Positions 19,979 through 32,765 are shown, counted from the stretch's first letter. The stretch: DNA of 64,000 bases from Meandrina meandrites (GCA_963693305.1 OY855907.1:40127259-40191258), one strand, 5' to 3'. Made by a program: numbers and translations. The notes: a model not told the origin generated them from the sequence alone.

Positions 19979-20516
19979 CATGATCCTGGCTCAACTGTGA
20001 CACTGAATTAACTGTTACAGTTTTCCCAGTTTTTGTCTTATTTTACAGTAGTGCGAGCTGCATGATCCTGGCTCAACTGGGACACTGAATTAACAGTTTT
20101 CCCAGTTTTTGTCTTATTTTACAGTAGTGCAAGCTGCATGATCCTGGCTCAACTGCGACACTGAATTAACAGTTTTCCCAGTTTTTGTCTTATTTTACAG
20201 CAGTGCAAGCTGCATGATCCTGGCTCAACTGTGACACTGAATTAACAGTTTTCCCAGTTTTTGTCTTATTTTACAGTAGTGCAAGCTGCATGATCCTGGT
20301 TCAACTGCGACACTGAATTAACAGTTTTCCCAGTTTTTGTCTTATTTTACAGTAGTGCGAGCTGCATGATCCTGGCTCAACTGGGACACTGAATTAACAG
20401 TTTTCCCAGTTTTTGTCTTATTTTACAGTAGTGCAAGCTGCATGATCCTGGCTCAACTGCGACACTGAATTAACAGTTTTCCCAGTTTTTGTCTTATTTT
20501 ACAGTAGTGCAAGCTG
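19979..20516. repeat. 76-bp tandem repeat, about seven copies, each with a 3' splice-site-like motif
   Basis: The unit runs CATGATCCTGGCTCAACTG ... CAGTTTTCCCAGTTTTTGTC ... TTATTTTACAGTAGTGCAAG. Copies are nearly identical, so expansion is recent. Each unit contains a pyrimidine-rich tract ending in TTTTACAG, a good match to an animal 3' splice site. The array ends about 0.75 kb upstream of the first coding exon of the Ig-TIR receptor. Confidence 0.9.
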
Positions 20517-21263
20517 CAGGGAGGAATTATCAGCACTCGAGATTTTGCAAATCAGACATCTTTGAAGCGACCGCAAGCTATACGGAGGCTAATTTGGCTC
20601 TGTTTGAATTTACAATCTTTTTGCTGAGACTTCACACTCGTAATTATCGCATTTTCTTCCTGAAAAAAAAAAAAACGAAAAAACTCACATGACTGTCATG
20701 GCAAACTTTTTTTTCGGGAAGTTAAAGTTACTTTTTCTATGTCCGCTCTTGAAAGTTTTGCAACGTTTTCCTGTCAAAGTTTCTTAACGGAAGTCGATAA
20801 AGTCATGCCTAAAATGAGACCAAAATTTATTATTTTGTTTATTCTTATTTCAGTCAAACATCCCCCGTCTAATTCACAACATGCGAAAAACCTTTTTAGT
20901 CCAATATAAAATGCTTCTCAATATTGACTTGTTTTTTGTGCTCATGCTGAGTTTTGAGGTAATTATAGTCTCAAATATTCGCTTTACCCCCAGCCATCTT
21001 AAGGAAAGGAAATGAAATTATACAAAAAACATAACTAGAGAGGAAGCAGCTGGCTGTTATTAATCACACATTGTCTTCCTGTCACTTACATGCATTTAAC
21101 CGCGCAGTCGTCAAAAGTGTTGCATTAAGGCTTCTGAATTTTACAGAGGATCAAATGTATGTGTAGATGATGTGGCGATAAGTCTTCGTACCACCGTTTA
21201 TTCGTTTCGTTGTATTTGCCGAAGCCTCAAACAAGCGGCAAGGCTTGCATTCAGTAGTACAAT
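20517..21263. other. Proximal upstream region of the Ig-TIR receptor
   Basis: This should contain the promoter and 5' UTR of the receptor starting at 21264. A second possible signal-peptide exon at about 20908-20955 (MLLNIDLFFVLMLSFE then GTAATT) is in phase 0 and does not join in frame to the first Ig exon, so it was not used. Confidence 0.35.
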
Positions 21264-24200
21264 ATGTACATTAAGGCACTTTTCCTCCGATTCATTCTTT
21301 TGGGTAAGTGTCGAATTCAATTTACCGTGCAATACCAAATGTAAGTTAAGTTAAAGAATTTTTCGTGTCACAAGATAAGATCTCACAGCAAAACATTCAT
21401 TCAAACGTAAAACAGTTTGCCTTATTATATGTATTATTGGATGTGAATTTAACTTTTTAAATTTGTAAATGCAAAACGCTACAGCCCGGAATATATGAGT
21501 ACATAAATGAACGGACGCTAAAATTCGTACTGCACTTCATAAAATGTTACAACAAAATCTCTTCTCTGCAAGATTAGCTGTGAAAAACCGAAATGTTATT
21601 TCATAGCCGGCGTGACTGAATTTGTTCTTATATGTAGATCAGTGTGCGTGTTCTTATTTGACCACTGATGTCAATATAAAGTACGTTCGTTTATACGACA
21701 GCAGCAGAAATCGACCGAATGTTCCAAACCATTCTAGCTACAAAACATCTCATAAATTCAAGTAAAATCTCAGGGTAAATCGGCGGGAGAATATGATTTT
21801 TTTCCTTGCACTTTTTGGCAACTGAAAATAAGAGTTGTTTGTGTGCAGCTGTCCACGTTTGGATCGTCAAGCGCGGGCAAAATTTGCATGCTATCGTGAC
21901 AGTGACGTCATCAGAGGAAAATCTGCTTGCGAAAAATATTTCTTAGGAACTGGAATACAACGCAAAAACAAATAAATATCAGACATTTTGAGTGTCTATT
22001 TTTTACTGAATTCTGAAACGAATGAAACCGCGTTGTCTGTAAGTATTGTGAAAGCTATGGGAAACATATTAATGCCGTTGAGTGTGCATGAGGAATTAAT
22101 TGACCCATGCAGGCATATATTGGACTGAAAGATAATCGACACAAACAAAATATTAAGTGGTTTCCAAGGAAAATCAAATAGTGAAATTAAGAGAACAGAT
22201 AAAAAGGTTGATTCGCAATGTGCACTCATGCTCTGATGTCGACACAATATTCCGTTTCACATTAGGAATAGGCTCTTTGGTGAATAACTTATTTTAGCTG
22301 GTACATTAGACGCATAATATTTCATTTATATCTAAACTTTTTCAACTGAATGTTATATTTAAAATATTTATGATGATAAATACTTTATTGTTGATGCCTA
22401 GCATTTTTATTTTTTCTTAGTTTATATTTTATTTGTTCACACTAGAAATTAGGTGTTTAGCAAACGCTAGGAACTGTTAAAGTTCTGAATCCCCGTGTTT
22501 TAATTGTGTTTAATACGATTGCCGTGTTTTCTAAGCATTGTGACGTTATCGAAAATACTAAGACATTGATGCCAAATTCACTTAATCAAAAAAGACAAAG
22601 TCGCACATTGTTGTATAAAACACGGCGGGCGTTTAAGACTGAACGAAATATTATAACCGCCTTTCCTTTCTAAGCATTGTGATGTACTATACACGCACGC
22701 AAAACAAAAATGAAACATTTAAATGTTAGGAAACTGGCTGTAGGCCCTAAATATCATTCATAAAAAAGTTTTCCTTGTCTTGAACTCTCCCAAGGAGCAC
22801 TTAACACAGCGAGGTATAAAAGCGACAAGAAGATTTATGACGTCTGGCTGCAGGTGCCATAAATTGACTGTCGGCGACTCGCGCATCTTCACTGCTCAAA
22901 CATGCGCAGAAATTAACAACATCCTAAGCTCTCTCTTAAACTATCCAAACAGGAAAACACTTTTTAAAATTTATTTTGGTAGTTTTTCAAAGGGATTTTT
23001 CGAGTCCATTTTTTGGTCTTGCATTTTGTTTAATATACTTTCAGTGCTGTGCTGGTTACATTTCACGGGCGGCACATTTCAATGCAGCATCACTCCTGGA
23101 AACAAGAATCTCACAAAACATCCCTCAAGAGTGATTGTGGTACTTAACTGTACATTTAATCGCCGTTCTGTTGATACCATCATCTGGACAAGAAATGGCC
23201 AGCAAGTTGAAAATGAAATCATACTGGAGGATTCAACTGCAAACAAGAAATGGTCAGCTGTCGTTCTTTATGCAAACTTCACCCCCGTTCAAGATGACAG
23301 TAAATTTACGTGTAAAGCAAATCGTGGTCAAAATGTGGTGTCTTCGTGCTCGGTTCATCCAGGTAAGATACTTTCATTTCTTTCCTTTCTAAACATGGTA
23401 AAAAATAACTTACGTCCGATCCTTTCTAGAGTGTTTAATTTTTAATTTTACTGTACTGTGGGTCAATATGTCGCAAAATCTTCTTTGATGTGTCAAGAGG
23501 CGGATACAGGAAGTTCATAAACACGGCGTGTTTTCATTTGCAGCGATGTCGCAACTTCGCGTGGCAGGAACATAGCCACACCCCCTCTTCCTCCGGAAAA
23601 ATAAAAAATCTATGCTCTAAGAAAGGCAACTTGAAAGAAATAACGAGAAATAAGCATTAGGAATACAGGATATTTAGGTAAAGTACTATATGGATACGGG
23701 ATATTTAAACAAGAGATTTGGGGATATTGAACATAAAAGTTACAGATATGAACCATTGCAATTAACGGGATACGGGATATTTAGGCCAAAAATTGATTGT
23801 ATACAGGAAAGTCAGATGCCCCCTCCCCCCCCCCCAATGGGACCTCAAGCAACGCTTCTGCTGCGTAAAACAGCAACTGAAAGCGATAACATTATGATAG
23901 AGCACTGTTTCCGCCTGGTTGGCATCTCATCATTTCGGTGTAGCAACTAAATAAAAATACCAATAAAAGACATAAGATCTAGAACAGTCCGCACGAAGGC
24001 CAGTTGTCTACTTAATAACACGTAGTTATGACTACGAAAGCGGAAAGGCTCTATTAAAGAAAGGCTAATTCTTGTGTTTTGGGAGCAGTTGGCTTCGCTT
24101 GAGAAATTGTTTAAACAAAATGTGCAACGCATGAGTACCATGTAAGGCCATTCGTTCCTATTTTGTTTAATTTTATCAGTTCTTTGACATTTCTTCCCAT

Positions 24201-27200
24201 CTGCTGGCCAGGCTTCCCCAAGTGCAACTAATCGCTTATTTTGGTATTTACCGACAAAAAATGTCAGAAATATGTCAATAATTAAATGACAATCAATCAC
24301 AGCATCGTCCTGTGAGAAGTAGTCTCTCTCTTATGCATGATGACGCCTTATGCTCATGATTCACTACCAAGCCTCGTTTACGCAAATTGTTCTCAACCCT
24401 CTGTCACCTTCATGCAGTGAGTCACGTGGGCATTCCTTTTCATCTCTGCTGCTTTGGGAATTCGTTCAATATAACATTTACAAGTTTGCACTTCGAAAGC
24501 GAGGCTTGGTGGTGAAAGTAGCCAGTCTGACGTAAACATGCATAGGGCTTTGTTGACGTGTGGAAAGAACCGCGAGAGAACTGGGAGTGAGCCCAGCTGT
24601 AGCGAGGAAGCGGGAAAGAGAAGACTGAACATTCTAACAAGAATTGAAACAAGAATGAGGAACGGCGAGCGAGGGAAAAACGGTCCTGCCCTGCTAAGAC
24701 GGCCAATTCACTAGCTTGCCGTCTGTTTGACAGTGCTTACTCAACAAAACTATTCTTGCAATTTAAATTATTTGTTTGTTTTTTAATTATCTATCAAATT
24801 ATTATTTTATTGGCATTGAATAAGTTGACCGCACAGTCCATTTCCTAAACTGCATGATTTTTATTTTTCATAATTTTGATGTGTCTACATTTTACAGCTA
24901 AACCAAAGTTGGAAAAGTTACCGTCCGTCAAAATAGTTGACAAAGGAAGCATACCTGAGCTGGGGTGCAGGGGAATTGGATGGCCCACACCGAGTGTATC
25001 ATGGTGGAAAAATGGTTCCATGATTCGTAAAGGAGACTACTATCATTCTTACCTGCTGGAATATGATCCTAATAATAACTTGTTATCCATGAAAATACTA
25101 GACATTGTTGGATACCATCATGCTATACATACCTGCCGTGCTGAAAACCAGTTTGGGACATCTGAGGAAAACGTTTTCATTATGGTAAAAAGTAAGTAAG
25201 CGCCAAGTAATGTACGTAACATTAAATGCGAAACGTGGTCGGCGTTCGACACTCTACAAAGTTGTGATGAGCTTCGCTTCATGCACATATTTTAGTTAAA
25301 AATAGAAATTTACTGCAGATAAAATATATTTTCTGCATTTCTTCGTAAAAATAAATTAATGAGAAACTTCAAAAAGTTGTAAAAGAAACCTTGCTAAAAA
25401 GTTTGCTAATTATGTTACCCTCGTTAAATAAAGTCATATTATTATTATTGTTGTGTATTAGTTCTAAACGAGAGTCTGTGTTACATTTCGGTGCCAATTC
25501 GTATCCTTGCTTTTATCCTAAAATTACTAAGTGGTGGCTATATCTTCTACTTAGCTGACAATTTAACATTGCTCTGGTAAACGTATGGTTTTGGTATTCA
25601 ATCAAAAATTAGAAATTAGTGGCTACATGATCACTTGATTTTCGTTCAAATATTTATTGGTTTGTAAGTCACATGTTCCTTTTACTTTTTCAATAGGAGA
25701 CGACATGATAAAGTACGAATACCGTGAACAACAAGGCGCTGTAGCGATCGAGGGACGAAACATAACCTTACAATGTATTTGCTTCGAAAAGGAATGCAGT
25801 GAAGAAACGGCCACGACTTTTTGGAAGTACAATGGATCGTATGTCAACGCATCGCAAAGGTTTAGATTGTCCACAGAGGTTTCCAACAACGATGCAAAGA
25901 TTGTAATGACGATAGTCAACGTATCACTAACAGACCAAGGAGTATACTACTGCGGAATATACACTTCCAAGGGATTTACAGAGAGTCCAAGAGAACTGCA
26001 TATCCTGACCAATGGTTTGTTATTTGTTATTGTACGTGTTAATAATTGAGTGATCTGATCGTTTACTCAAAAACAGAGGAAAGCGCGGTAGGAAAACTAA
26101 AATATAAATCTAAGGTCAAAGTTGGGTTTTCCAGTTTTATTTTTTTCTTCGCTTTGAGTGTCAACTTGCTAATGGGATTGGACAAACGACGGGAACCTGC
26201 TCGAAATGCTCGTTTGCTCGTGCTCGCATGCGCGGTTTTTAGTTGAGGTAGTTTTTCTTTTTGAAAGTACTCGTTGCTCGCAACGCTAACTTATGTCAAT
26301 GCTCGCGTTTGCAAAAATGCTCTACTCGCGTGCTCGCATCTCGGACCATTCAGGAATAACTTGGATGAAGAACTAAAAAGTCTATCTCTCCATTCATTTA
26401 AGCAGACTATGAAAAAGCGTTATGTAAGTACTTATGGTTAATGCTGGCTTAGTATTTTAACTTCCTTTTCGCTTGTATTAAACTTATATGTTTTAATTCA
26501 AACATTAACTGGTACTGTCTTTTCCATCTTTTCTTTTCTTTTTCTTTTTTTTTTCTTTTTTTGCGTAGCACTTAATTACTTATTACTTGGCTTAGTTTAT
26601 TTTTGTCTTCTTTTATGTACAACCTCGTCAAGCAATTAAATTCCTTTTTTGTAACTACTCAGCTCGTTTAGTTTATTTCTATTCTGGGTAGTTTTTTTGC
26701 CTATTTAAGTTAATTTATATTCTGCTGTAATTTTTTCTCAATTTAATTTGGCAAAATAAAATGGTTGTTGTTGTTGTTGTTGTTCAGTAAAAGAGGACGG
26801 GTGATCTGATCGGGATAATTGAGGGTGGGAAGCATGATTACCAAGATGGTGGCAACCAAGGGAGGTAGTCCTCCGTATTAATTTTAACTATAGCTTTTCT
26901 GATCTCTTTCCAGATACTGCTCCTCAAATCTCACCAGCTTCAAATGATGTGTCTGCTGTTCTATGGTCTCCCGCCTGGTTGAAGTGCCAAGCAATCTATC
27001 CAGCTATTCTCACAGCCCCAGAAACCTTTTGGGTTTTTAATAACACCAGGATCCCTAAAGAGTCACAGCACTACCAATCAAAGGAATATGGACCAACAAG
27101 GGAACCGAACTCGACAACTAAGTTCATATCTTTTGAGCTGCGCATCTCCAATGTCAGCGCTCAAGATGTTGGCTGGTATACCTGTGGTCTGGATTTTAAG

Positions 27201-29247
27201 ATAGATGTTGTCAAAGCAAATGTTTTCTTTAGTCTCAGAGCAGAGTCACCTGGAGGTAAGTTTGTCAGTGGTAATTTCTATTTTGTTTTTATTGATTTCA
27301 TCCTGTAGATGTTACTAGTATCCAAAAATGTGATCAAGGTTTATAAGTCTGTTCATATTGTTAAACGTTCGTAACTTGAAACACATCAAGACATATCCGG
27401 TATATAATCACTAAATGTCATGAGTTAGGCAAAAGTTGTTTGAGAACGTTGTGGTGTGAAAGTAAGCATACTTTTGGGGCATTTTGTTTGCTTTGTGGAG
27501 TCAACCATGGCGATCTTAGTTTTAATGACCTAGAATCCAAGATAATGAAATAAATTAATAATGTCAATTACACCCTATGTGAAGTCATAAGTGACAGTTT
27601 TTGGACGTTCTATACACTATCCAAGTTTTACTGTTTACGTCAAAGGCTGCAGACACCCCACCCCTCCCCTCTTCCCCTCCGCCATGCAGTTCCATAACCA
27701 AGTAAAGCTGAGTCAAATAAGGTTTAGTGGCAGAAGTTCGCAAGCTGAAGTCTACATCTCTGGAAATGGGCCTTGAGATAGGTTCCTTGGGTCTTTTGCA
27801 AGTAGGCTATTTTTTAGAATGCCTTTTCCGCGAACCAGCAACCAATCACGTTGTAGAATTTGCCGTTCGTAATTTGCAACAATTTACAACAATCTCATTG
27901 CGCGTGCATGTCATTATTGCACATGCATGCCATCATTTCTTCGTATTTAAATTAACTGCGTCATTTTTTCGCGCGCAAGGCTTGTTCTATAAATAGCCTA
28001 CTCGCGAAAGACATAGCATGCGCCCAAATACTAGGTGTTGACTTCTAGCTTATGACCTTGTGTTAGAGGTCATTTATTTTTATATTTCAATTTTTGTGCA
28101 GGCGAAGATGACGATCAGAATACAGGTGATGATTCTAAGGACAGTGCGCTGGTCGCTATAACCTCTATCACAGCAGGCGGTATCATCATGGGTTTTGTAG
28201 CAGCCTTTGTCGCTTATAGACTGTGCAGAAACAAGCGGAACACCGAAGAACCGTTCTTTGGTGAGATTGCATTTCTGTAACACAATCCAGCAGATATGTC
28301 ACTATAACGAAATTGAACAGGTATCCACTGTAACGCAATCCAGCAGTAATTGTAATATTATTGTAACTTCAAATTAAAGTGAAGAAGTAAAACAACAAAG
28401 CAAGTTTCAACTGCCTTTCTTTTTGCAATGATTCGCAAGTAACGCAGGAGTAGAAAAATTGTGGTTACTAAGCGAATAGTTAGTAGCGAGGACTACAGTG
28501 ATATATGAACAGTGGACGGGGACAGTGTTGGTTAGCTCGAGTAACAAATACCAAAATGTGGTCTGAGGTACTTCAAAGAAGTCGAGACTGGTAGCTATAC
28601 GTATGTTCGGCGTTAAAAAGAAGAATAAAAGTATTCGAAATTGAATTAGTCGAAAGTGGACTGTACTGAATGCTGAGTAGAGTCAGTCGATAGCAATTTT
28701 AATGCAACTTTTTTTGTTTTTTTTTGTTTTCCACTAACTAGAAACTCCAGTGAATGGACGCCAGTTTAGATATGATGTTTTTGTGACCTTCAGCAGCCAG
28801 GATCTCAACTGGGTCAACAAAGAGCTCTTACCTCTTTTGGAAAAACACAAGCTAAACTACTGTATACACGACAGAGACTTTGAGATTGGTAAGCCTGTGG
28901 TCGACAACATGGCAGAAAGCGTATACACAAGTCGCAAAGTTCTGGCTGTAATGTCACACAACTACATGTCAAGCAAGTTTTGCCGTGGGGAACTGGAAAT
29001 GGCCTTGTACCGCAGCACGGAGATGGGTGACTCATCCGTCATAGTCATGCGCATTGATGGAGTCGATCGGAGCAAGTTACCCAAGGCTCTGCGGAACAGA
29101 ACCTTCCTGGATCATTACGACTTCACTGAACGCAAGACCTGGGAAGAAAGACTGATTAAACATCTCAAACCGCCACAGCCTGATAAAAGTACGGACAAGA
29201 AGAGTTCAGAAAAGAGTTATTCACTGTTAAAAGACAACGAAGTGTGA
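21264..29247 (+). CDS. IL-1R-like receptor: signal peptide, four Ig domains, TM, TIR; complete
   Basis: Exons: 21264-21303, 23045-23362, 24898-25191, 25697-26014, 26914-27255, 28102-28260, 28742-29247. All six introns are GT-AG and phase 1, giving 658 aa. Exon 1 starts a signal peptide (MYIKALFLRFILL) completed by VLCWLHFTGG. Exons 2-5 each encode one Ig-like domain with paired Cys and YxC-type strands (for example DQGVYYCGI and VGWYTCG). Exon 6 carries an acidic stalk and one membrane helix (about aa 453-476) with a basic stop-transfer (RLCRNKRN). Exon 7 is a TIR domain (about aa 500-640) with box 1 YDVFVTFSSQD and box 2 RDFEIGKP. The Ig-TM-TIR layout is that of IL-1 receptors, which signal through MyD88-type adaptors. 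Ligand and partner are unknown here. Confidence 0.92.
26500..26788 (+). mobile_element. Probable retroelement 3' UTR with (TTG)n tail
   Basis: A T-rich stretch ends AATTTGGCAAAATAAAATGG and then a run of TTG units. The pattern of AATAAA followed by a short 3-bp microsatellite is typical of LINE 3' ends. It lies in intron 4 of the Ig-TIR gene. No coding part was seen. Confidence 0.4.
27801..28002. mobile_element. MITE with AGTAGGCTATTT termini
   Basis: The left end AGTAGGCTATTT and the right end AAATAGCCTACT are exact 12-bp inverted repeats 202 bp apart, in intron 5 of the Ig-TIR receptor. No target duplication was recognised. Confidence 0.55.
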
Positions 29248-29834
29248 GCCAGGACTTTCAGTTGCTATTAGAATCGGTCGCTAAACGGTTGCGATCGCTT
29301 TGATAACATTTTGTAAAATTTAAATTAATTTGATCTAAGGAAATAGAATTAACTTGACTGTTTGCCTGTCGTTGTAGTATATTGTGAAACGAGCTGCAAG
29401 ATTGTTGTTGCACGAGAACCATTGTAAAGAGAAAAATGCCTGCAGCGTTGAAAAAATTTACTTACAATAAGTTCTTTCCAATGATCTAGCACGATATACT
29501 GAAATATTGTTAATACGCACTTGTACCTAAGTCAGAAATGTATCGGTGAGCTGTGATGCACTTAAAACGCCGCGTAGTTAAAGTTAGCTTCTGGATTAAC
29601 GCAGAATCTGGCAACATGAAAGTAGCGTTCGACTTTCTCAGGATAACGACCCCAAAACCTTCCCGTTAATGCACTAACTGTAGTCTCGAAATTTTAAAGA
29701 AGCTCTTCAAAAACCTCTAACTTGATCATCCTCCGCGAGCTAGCTTGCAAACATAATTATGAGTAACGACTAGTTTTAAGTCTACTGCTTTTCTCAAAAA
29801 AGAAAGAAAGGAGTTAATAATACGATTTCTGTAC
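29248..29834. other. 3' flank of the Ig-TIR gene, nothing else recognised
   Basis: This presumably includes the receptor 3' UTR. No open frame of note, no clear AATAAA that I would assign, and no repeat. Confidence 0.3.
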
Positions 29835-30027
29835 CTGCAGTAATCTCAGCCATGCACTCTGACCCTTTGCACCGTACCCTTTAACAATATTCATACTGTT
29901 GGCAGATACAAGCAAGCCGTGTGAAAGAGGCGATGCCAGAGCAGTGACGGCCGATCACCTCTGGCGTAGCAGACTTTGCACGTAAATACCTCGTGTCCGA
30001 TGTTAATCCTACATGTGGCCGACAGTA
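29835..30027 (-). pseudogene. Broken Ly6/uPAR-like exon
   Basis: The exon is bounded by a good acceptor (TTTCTTCAG) and a GTACAG donor. Its last residues, ECMAEIT, and several cysteine positions match the intact exon at 34908-35081, including the identical ATGGCTGAGATTA context before the donor. Relative to that copy it has an internal stop (…YEYC-stop) and needs at least one frameshift upstream to keep the cysteine pattern. It is therefore read as a decayed paralogous exon. Confidence 0.5.
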
Positions 30028-30034
30028 CTGAAGA

Positions 30035-30590
30035 AAGCTGGAAACTTGAAAATGGATTTTTTATGTGTGGCTGAGAGCATGCACCACTAAGCGTCTGTGT
30101 AGGATAGGAGAGTTGTCTGCATATCTGCATATGGTAACTTTAAAATGTTGTTTTTATGCGTGGATGAGAGCACAGCTAAGTGTCTGTGTATGAAAGGAGT
30201 CTTCTCATGGGAGGTTAAAAATGCAAATGTGTTTAAAAGCACAAGTAAGTATCTGTGAAGGAGAGGTGTTTTCTTTTTCGAGGTTAAAACGCAGCTTTTG
30301 TGTGCTGCTGGGCTACAACTTTCTTAGGAGAGGTGTTTGCTTGTAAGAGATTAAAAATGAGAGATTAAAAAATGTTGATAGCACGGGCAACTGTCTGTGT
30401 ACGGGGGGTGTCTTCTTTTGGCAGGTTAAAAATGCAGACTAATATGTGGCTTGGTGTAATTCTCTATGTAGAAGAGGTGTCCGCCAAAGGGCCATTAAGA
30501 ATGCAATCTTTTTGTGTGGCTGCGATATCGACAGAGTGTCTGCAGCTAGACTAAGTGTCTGTTTGCGGAAGTTCGTCTGTTTTTCAGTTT
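30035..30590. repeat. Degenerate tandem repeat, roughly 70-80-bp unit
   Basis: Phrases like CTAAGTGTCTGTGTA, GGAGAGGTGTNTTCTTTT, GAGGTTAAAAATGCA and TTTGTGTGGCTG recur about seven times in the same order with strong drift. This is an old minisatellite lying just upstream (minus strand) of the broken Ly6-like exon. Confidence 0.65.
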
Positions 30591-30612
30591 AAAGTAATAG
30601 TCATCACACAGG

Positions 30613-30900
30613 TACGCGCGGTGGCCTAACGGTTTGTGTCCTGCACTTTGGCTTGGGATTCTTGGGCAAGACACTTTACTCTCACAGTGCCTCTCTTGTC
30701 CCAGGCGCAAATGGATTTAATGCTGGCGGTGGGGGGAGGGGGTAACTATGCGATGGACTAACATCCCGCATTGTCCCGTCCAGGGGGAGGGGGGATAGAA
30801 ATACTCCTAGTCACTTCATGCTACAGGAACCGAGATAAGGTCCTGCCTGATAGGCCACTAGGCTCGAACGCAAACCTTACGCAATATTAATAGAACTGAT
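30613..30900 (+). mobile_element. SINE of the same family as 11810-12090
   Basis: It starts GCGCGGTGGCCTAACGG (A-box-like), continues CTTGGGCAAGACACTTTACTC and GCGATGGACTAACATCCC, and ends with AATACTCCTAGTCACTTCA and ...GATAAGGTCCTGCCTGAT. The B box is deleted. It carries a single copy of the segment amplified at 9836-11650. Confidence 0.75.
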
Positions 30901-32374
30901 CAATATCTGAACTGGTGATTGGTTCTTTATTGAAAGAAACATCACGGTAAATGCAAACGTTTTATAAGAAGCGATGAAATCCTTAACATTCGTCGAACGT
31001 CAGCCTTGTGCAGTTGCTTGATTCGTATTCACTCAAGCTGTTAGACAAAGAAGAAAAGGACAAACAATAAAATTAATTAAACCACTCGTGGATACAGCGG
31101 CTGGTAGATATCTAGAGAAAGCCAGGCCTGGGCACTAGAAAGCGGAAAATGTCATAATCCCATTCTCGCCTCCATTGTCCCCATAGCCGTTTTCGCTTCT
31201 CTTATACCCCATTCACACCATGTTGTTTAGTTTAACACGATTTAAAATTGTTTTCTTCATGGAAGTTGCTGACTGATGTTTGTCGACTTCAAATTTGGCA
31301 CAATGAAAGCACAAAGTTAGAGCATACTGTTAAAAAATTTAGTCTGTCAGTTGTCTGTTGCTGATTTTCATTTTCTTAAACCTGGTTAAACTAAACATGT
31401 TTTGTTGGTATGAATCAGGTATTAGTCGGCAGGGCCTTAGCACGAGAAACGAAGGGATCTGGGGACATGGAATTTTTGAATTAATTCGAATTTTTTGATT
31501 GGCCGTTTGAAACAAATAAATCTTGAGCGGAAGCAAAAGACACCATGACTCTCCCATTCAGTTTATAGAAACATCACGACTGCATACATGAAGACCGGAA
31601 GTCCTAGAATCTAGGACTGGAAATCCCTGGAAGGCCCTGCCGGCTAAGACAGGGGAAAAGGGCTCTGGAGACGAGAATGGTCCCCATCCAGAACGAATAA
31701 GGGCTCTGGAGACAAAGGATTTCCAGTTCCAGATTCTGGGACTTCAGCTAGGTTGTCATGTATGCACTGGTGGTGTATGTGAAAGTCATGACGATTTTTA
31801 CTGCCGCTTAAGATTTTTTTAGCTCAGTCAAACGGCCAATAAAAAAAATCGCAAAAAGCGAAAAGGGCTCTCGGGACGAGAATAAACATACATCTGCCTC
31901 CATCCTGGGTATGACATCTCTCTGAAATACCCAAACTTGAGATATCAATTTACTCAGCTGCTATATTTTTTCCCCTGATCATTGTATTTTTAAACATGCA
32001 AAAAGTCAGTCAGAATTCCTGAAGAGTGAAACAAAATGGGTCATGATGGCCCCGATTAAACCAAGTATAAAAAAATTAAATGCCAGACAAAAAAACATTA
32101 ACAGAAAAAAGCATAAATAAGCCCAAAAGAATATTTTTTGATTCACTAAAGCGAGTTTTAAGACTGTCTTAGTGAGTGGGTTTTTTGAAATAGGCCTGGA
32201 AAGGTTAGGATAGCCGCGTTGTGATTAGTTTCCGCGTAAAAAAGTCACAACTCACCTTTGCAACTGGATGTGTCACACATTGACACGGAACAGATTTGTA
32301 TTTTATCGCAAACAGTTTTTGTTTGGTCATAATTGCTCCTGCTGTCTCAATGGCGTCTATATATAGTACTGCCT
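30901..32374. other. Repeat-rich stretch without genes
   Basis: It contains a small inverted repeat at about 31210-31430 (CATTCACACCATGTTGTTTA and its diverged inverse near 31400) and a decayed repeated phrase GGGCTCTGGAGACGAGAATG at about 31650, 31690 and 31865. No supported exon. Confidence 0.4.
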
Positions 32375-32511
32375 CTATGAGTAGTCCGGGACACTGAGCA
32401 CGCACACCGGGTCGTCTTCCTGGCATTCCTTGTATTCAAGATTCTCATCACAAGCTGAAACAGATTTTGCAGGAAAACAAACTGGGCAGCTAAACGCTTC
32501 CTCACTTCCTG
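32375..32511 (-). CDS. Ly6/uPAR-like N-terminal-half exon (partial gene)
   Basis: After a CATTCGTAG acceptor (phase 1) the exon reads AGSEEAFSCPVCFPAKSVSA, then CDENLEYKECQEDDPVCVLS, and reaches a stop at 32375 if not spliced. The cysteine spacing C-x2-C-x8-C-x8-C-x6-C matches the first half of three-finger Ly6/CD59-type domains (LQCYNC...C...C...C). The true 3' splice boundary is uncertain (CTCA/GTGTCC is possible). No signal-peptide exon was found. Together with 29835-30027 and 34119-35081 this suggests a small cluster of such genes on the minus strand. Confidence 0.45.
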
Positions 32512-32689
32512 CTACGAATGAACAAAGGAATTTATACAAAATGCGTTTCAAAACGAAGAAAGTTAACACTTCAAATTCGTACGGAGATCTACTTTTTGCA
32601 CGTCTCGAGCAGAGTGAGATCGGGGCTGAGGGTATATCTACGCTCTCACAAAGTGCACGTGACCAAAGTGACCAGGGCCAGTTGGCTTG

Positions 32690-32765
32690 AGTGATATCTC
32701 AGTTTGTCAGAGCACTGTACCGATATCGCAGAGGGCATGGGTTCGAATTCCGTTCAAACTACCTG
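32690..32765 (+). mobile_element. tRNA-like repeat (tRNA-derived SINE head)
   Basis: The sequence contains an A-box-like AGTGATATCTCAGTTTGTC and a near-consensus B box GGTTCGAATTCC, separated by an anticodon-arm-like segment. It lacks a clean acceptor stem and discriminator, so it is a SINE head or tRNA pseudogene rather than a functional tRNA gene. Confidence 0.55.

Noticed and set aside
19979..20516. CRISPR-like array
   Set aside because: Units are contiguous 76-bp tandem repeats without unique spacers, in a eukaryotic sequence.
20908..20955. Alternative signal-peptide exon for the Ig-TIR receptor
   Set aside because: Its donor leaves phase 0, which does not fit the phase 1 acceptor at 23045.
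22780..23044. Upstream open part of the first Ig exon as N-terminus of the receptor
   Set aside because: A good acceptor at 23044 and an in-phase signal-peptide exon at 21264-21303 give a better N-terminus; the upstream stretch has no signal peptide at its first ATG.
32690..32765. Functional tRNA gene
   Set aside because: Internal promoter boxes are recognisable but the acceptor stem does not close; it is better explained as a SINE head.
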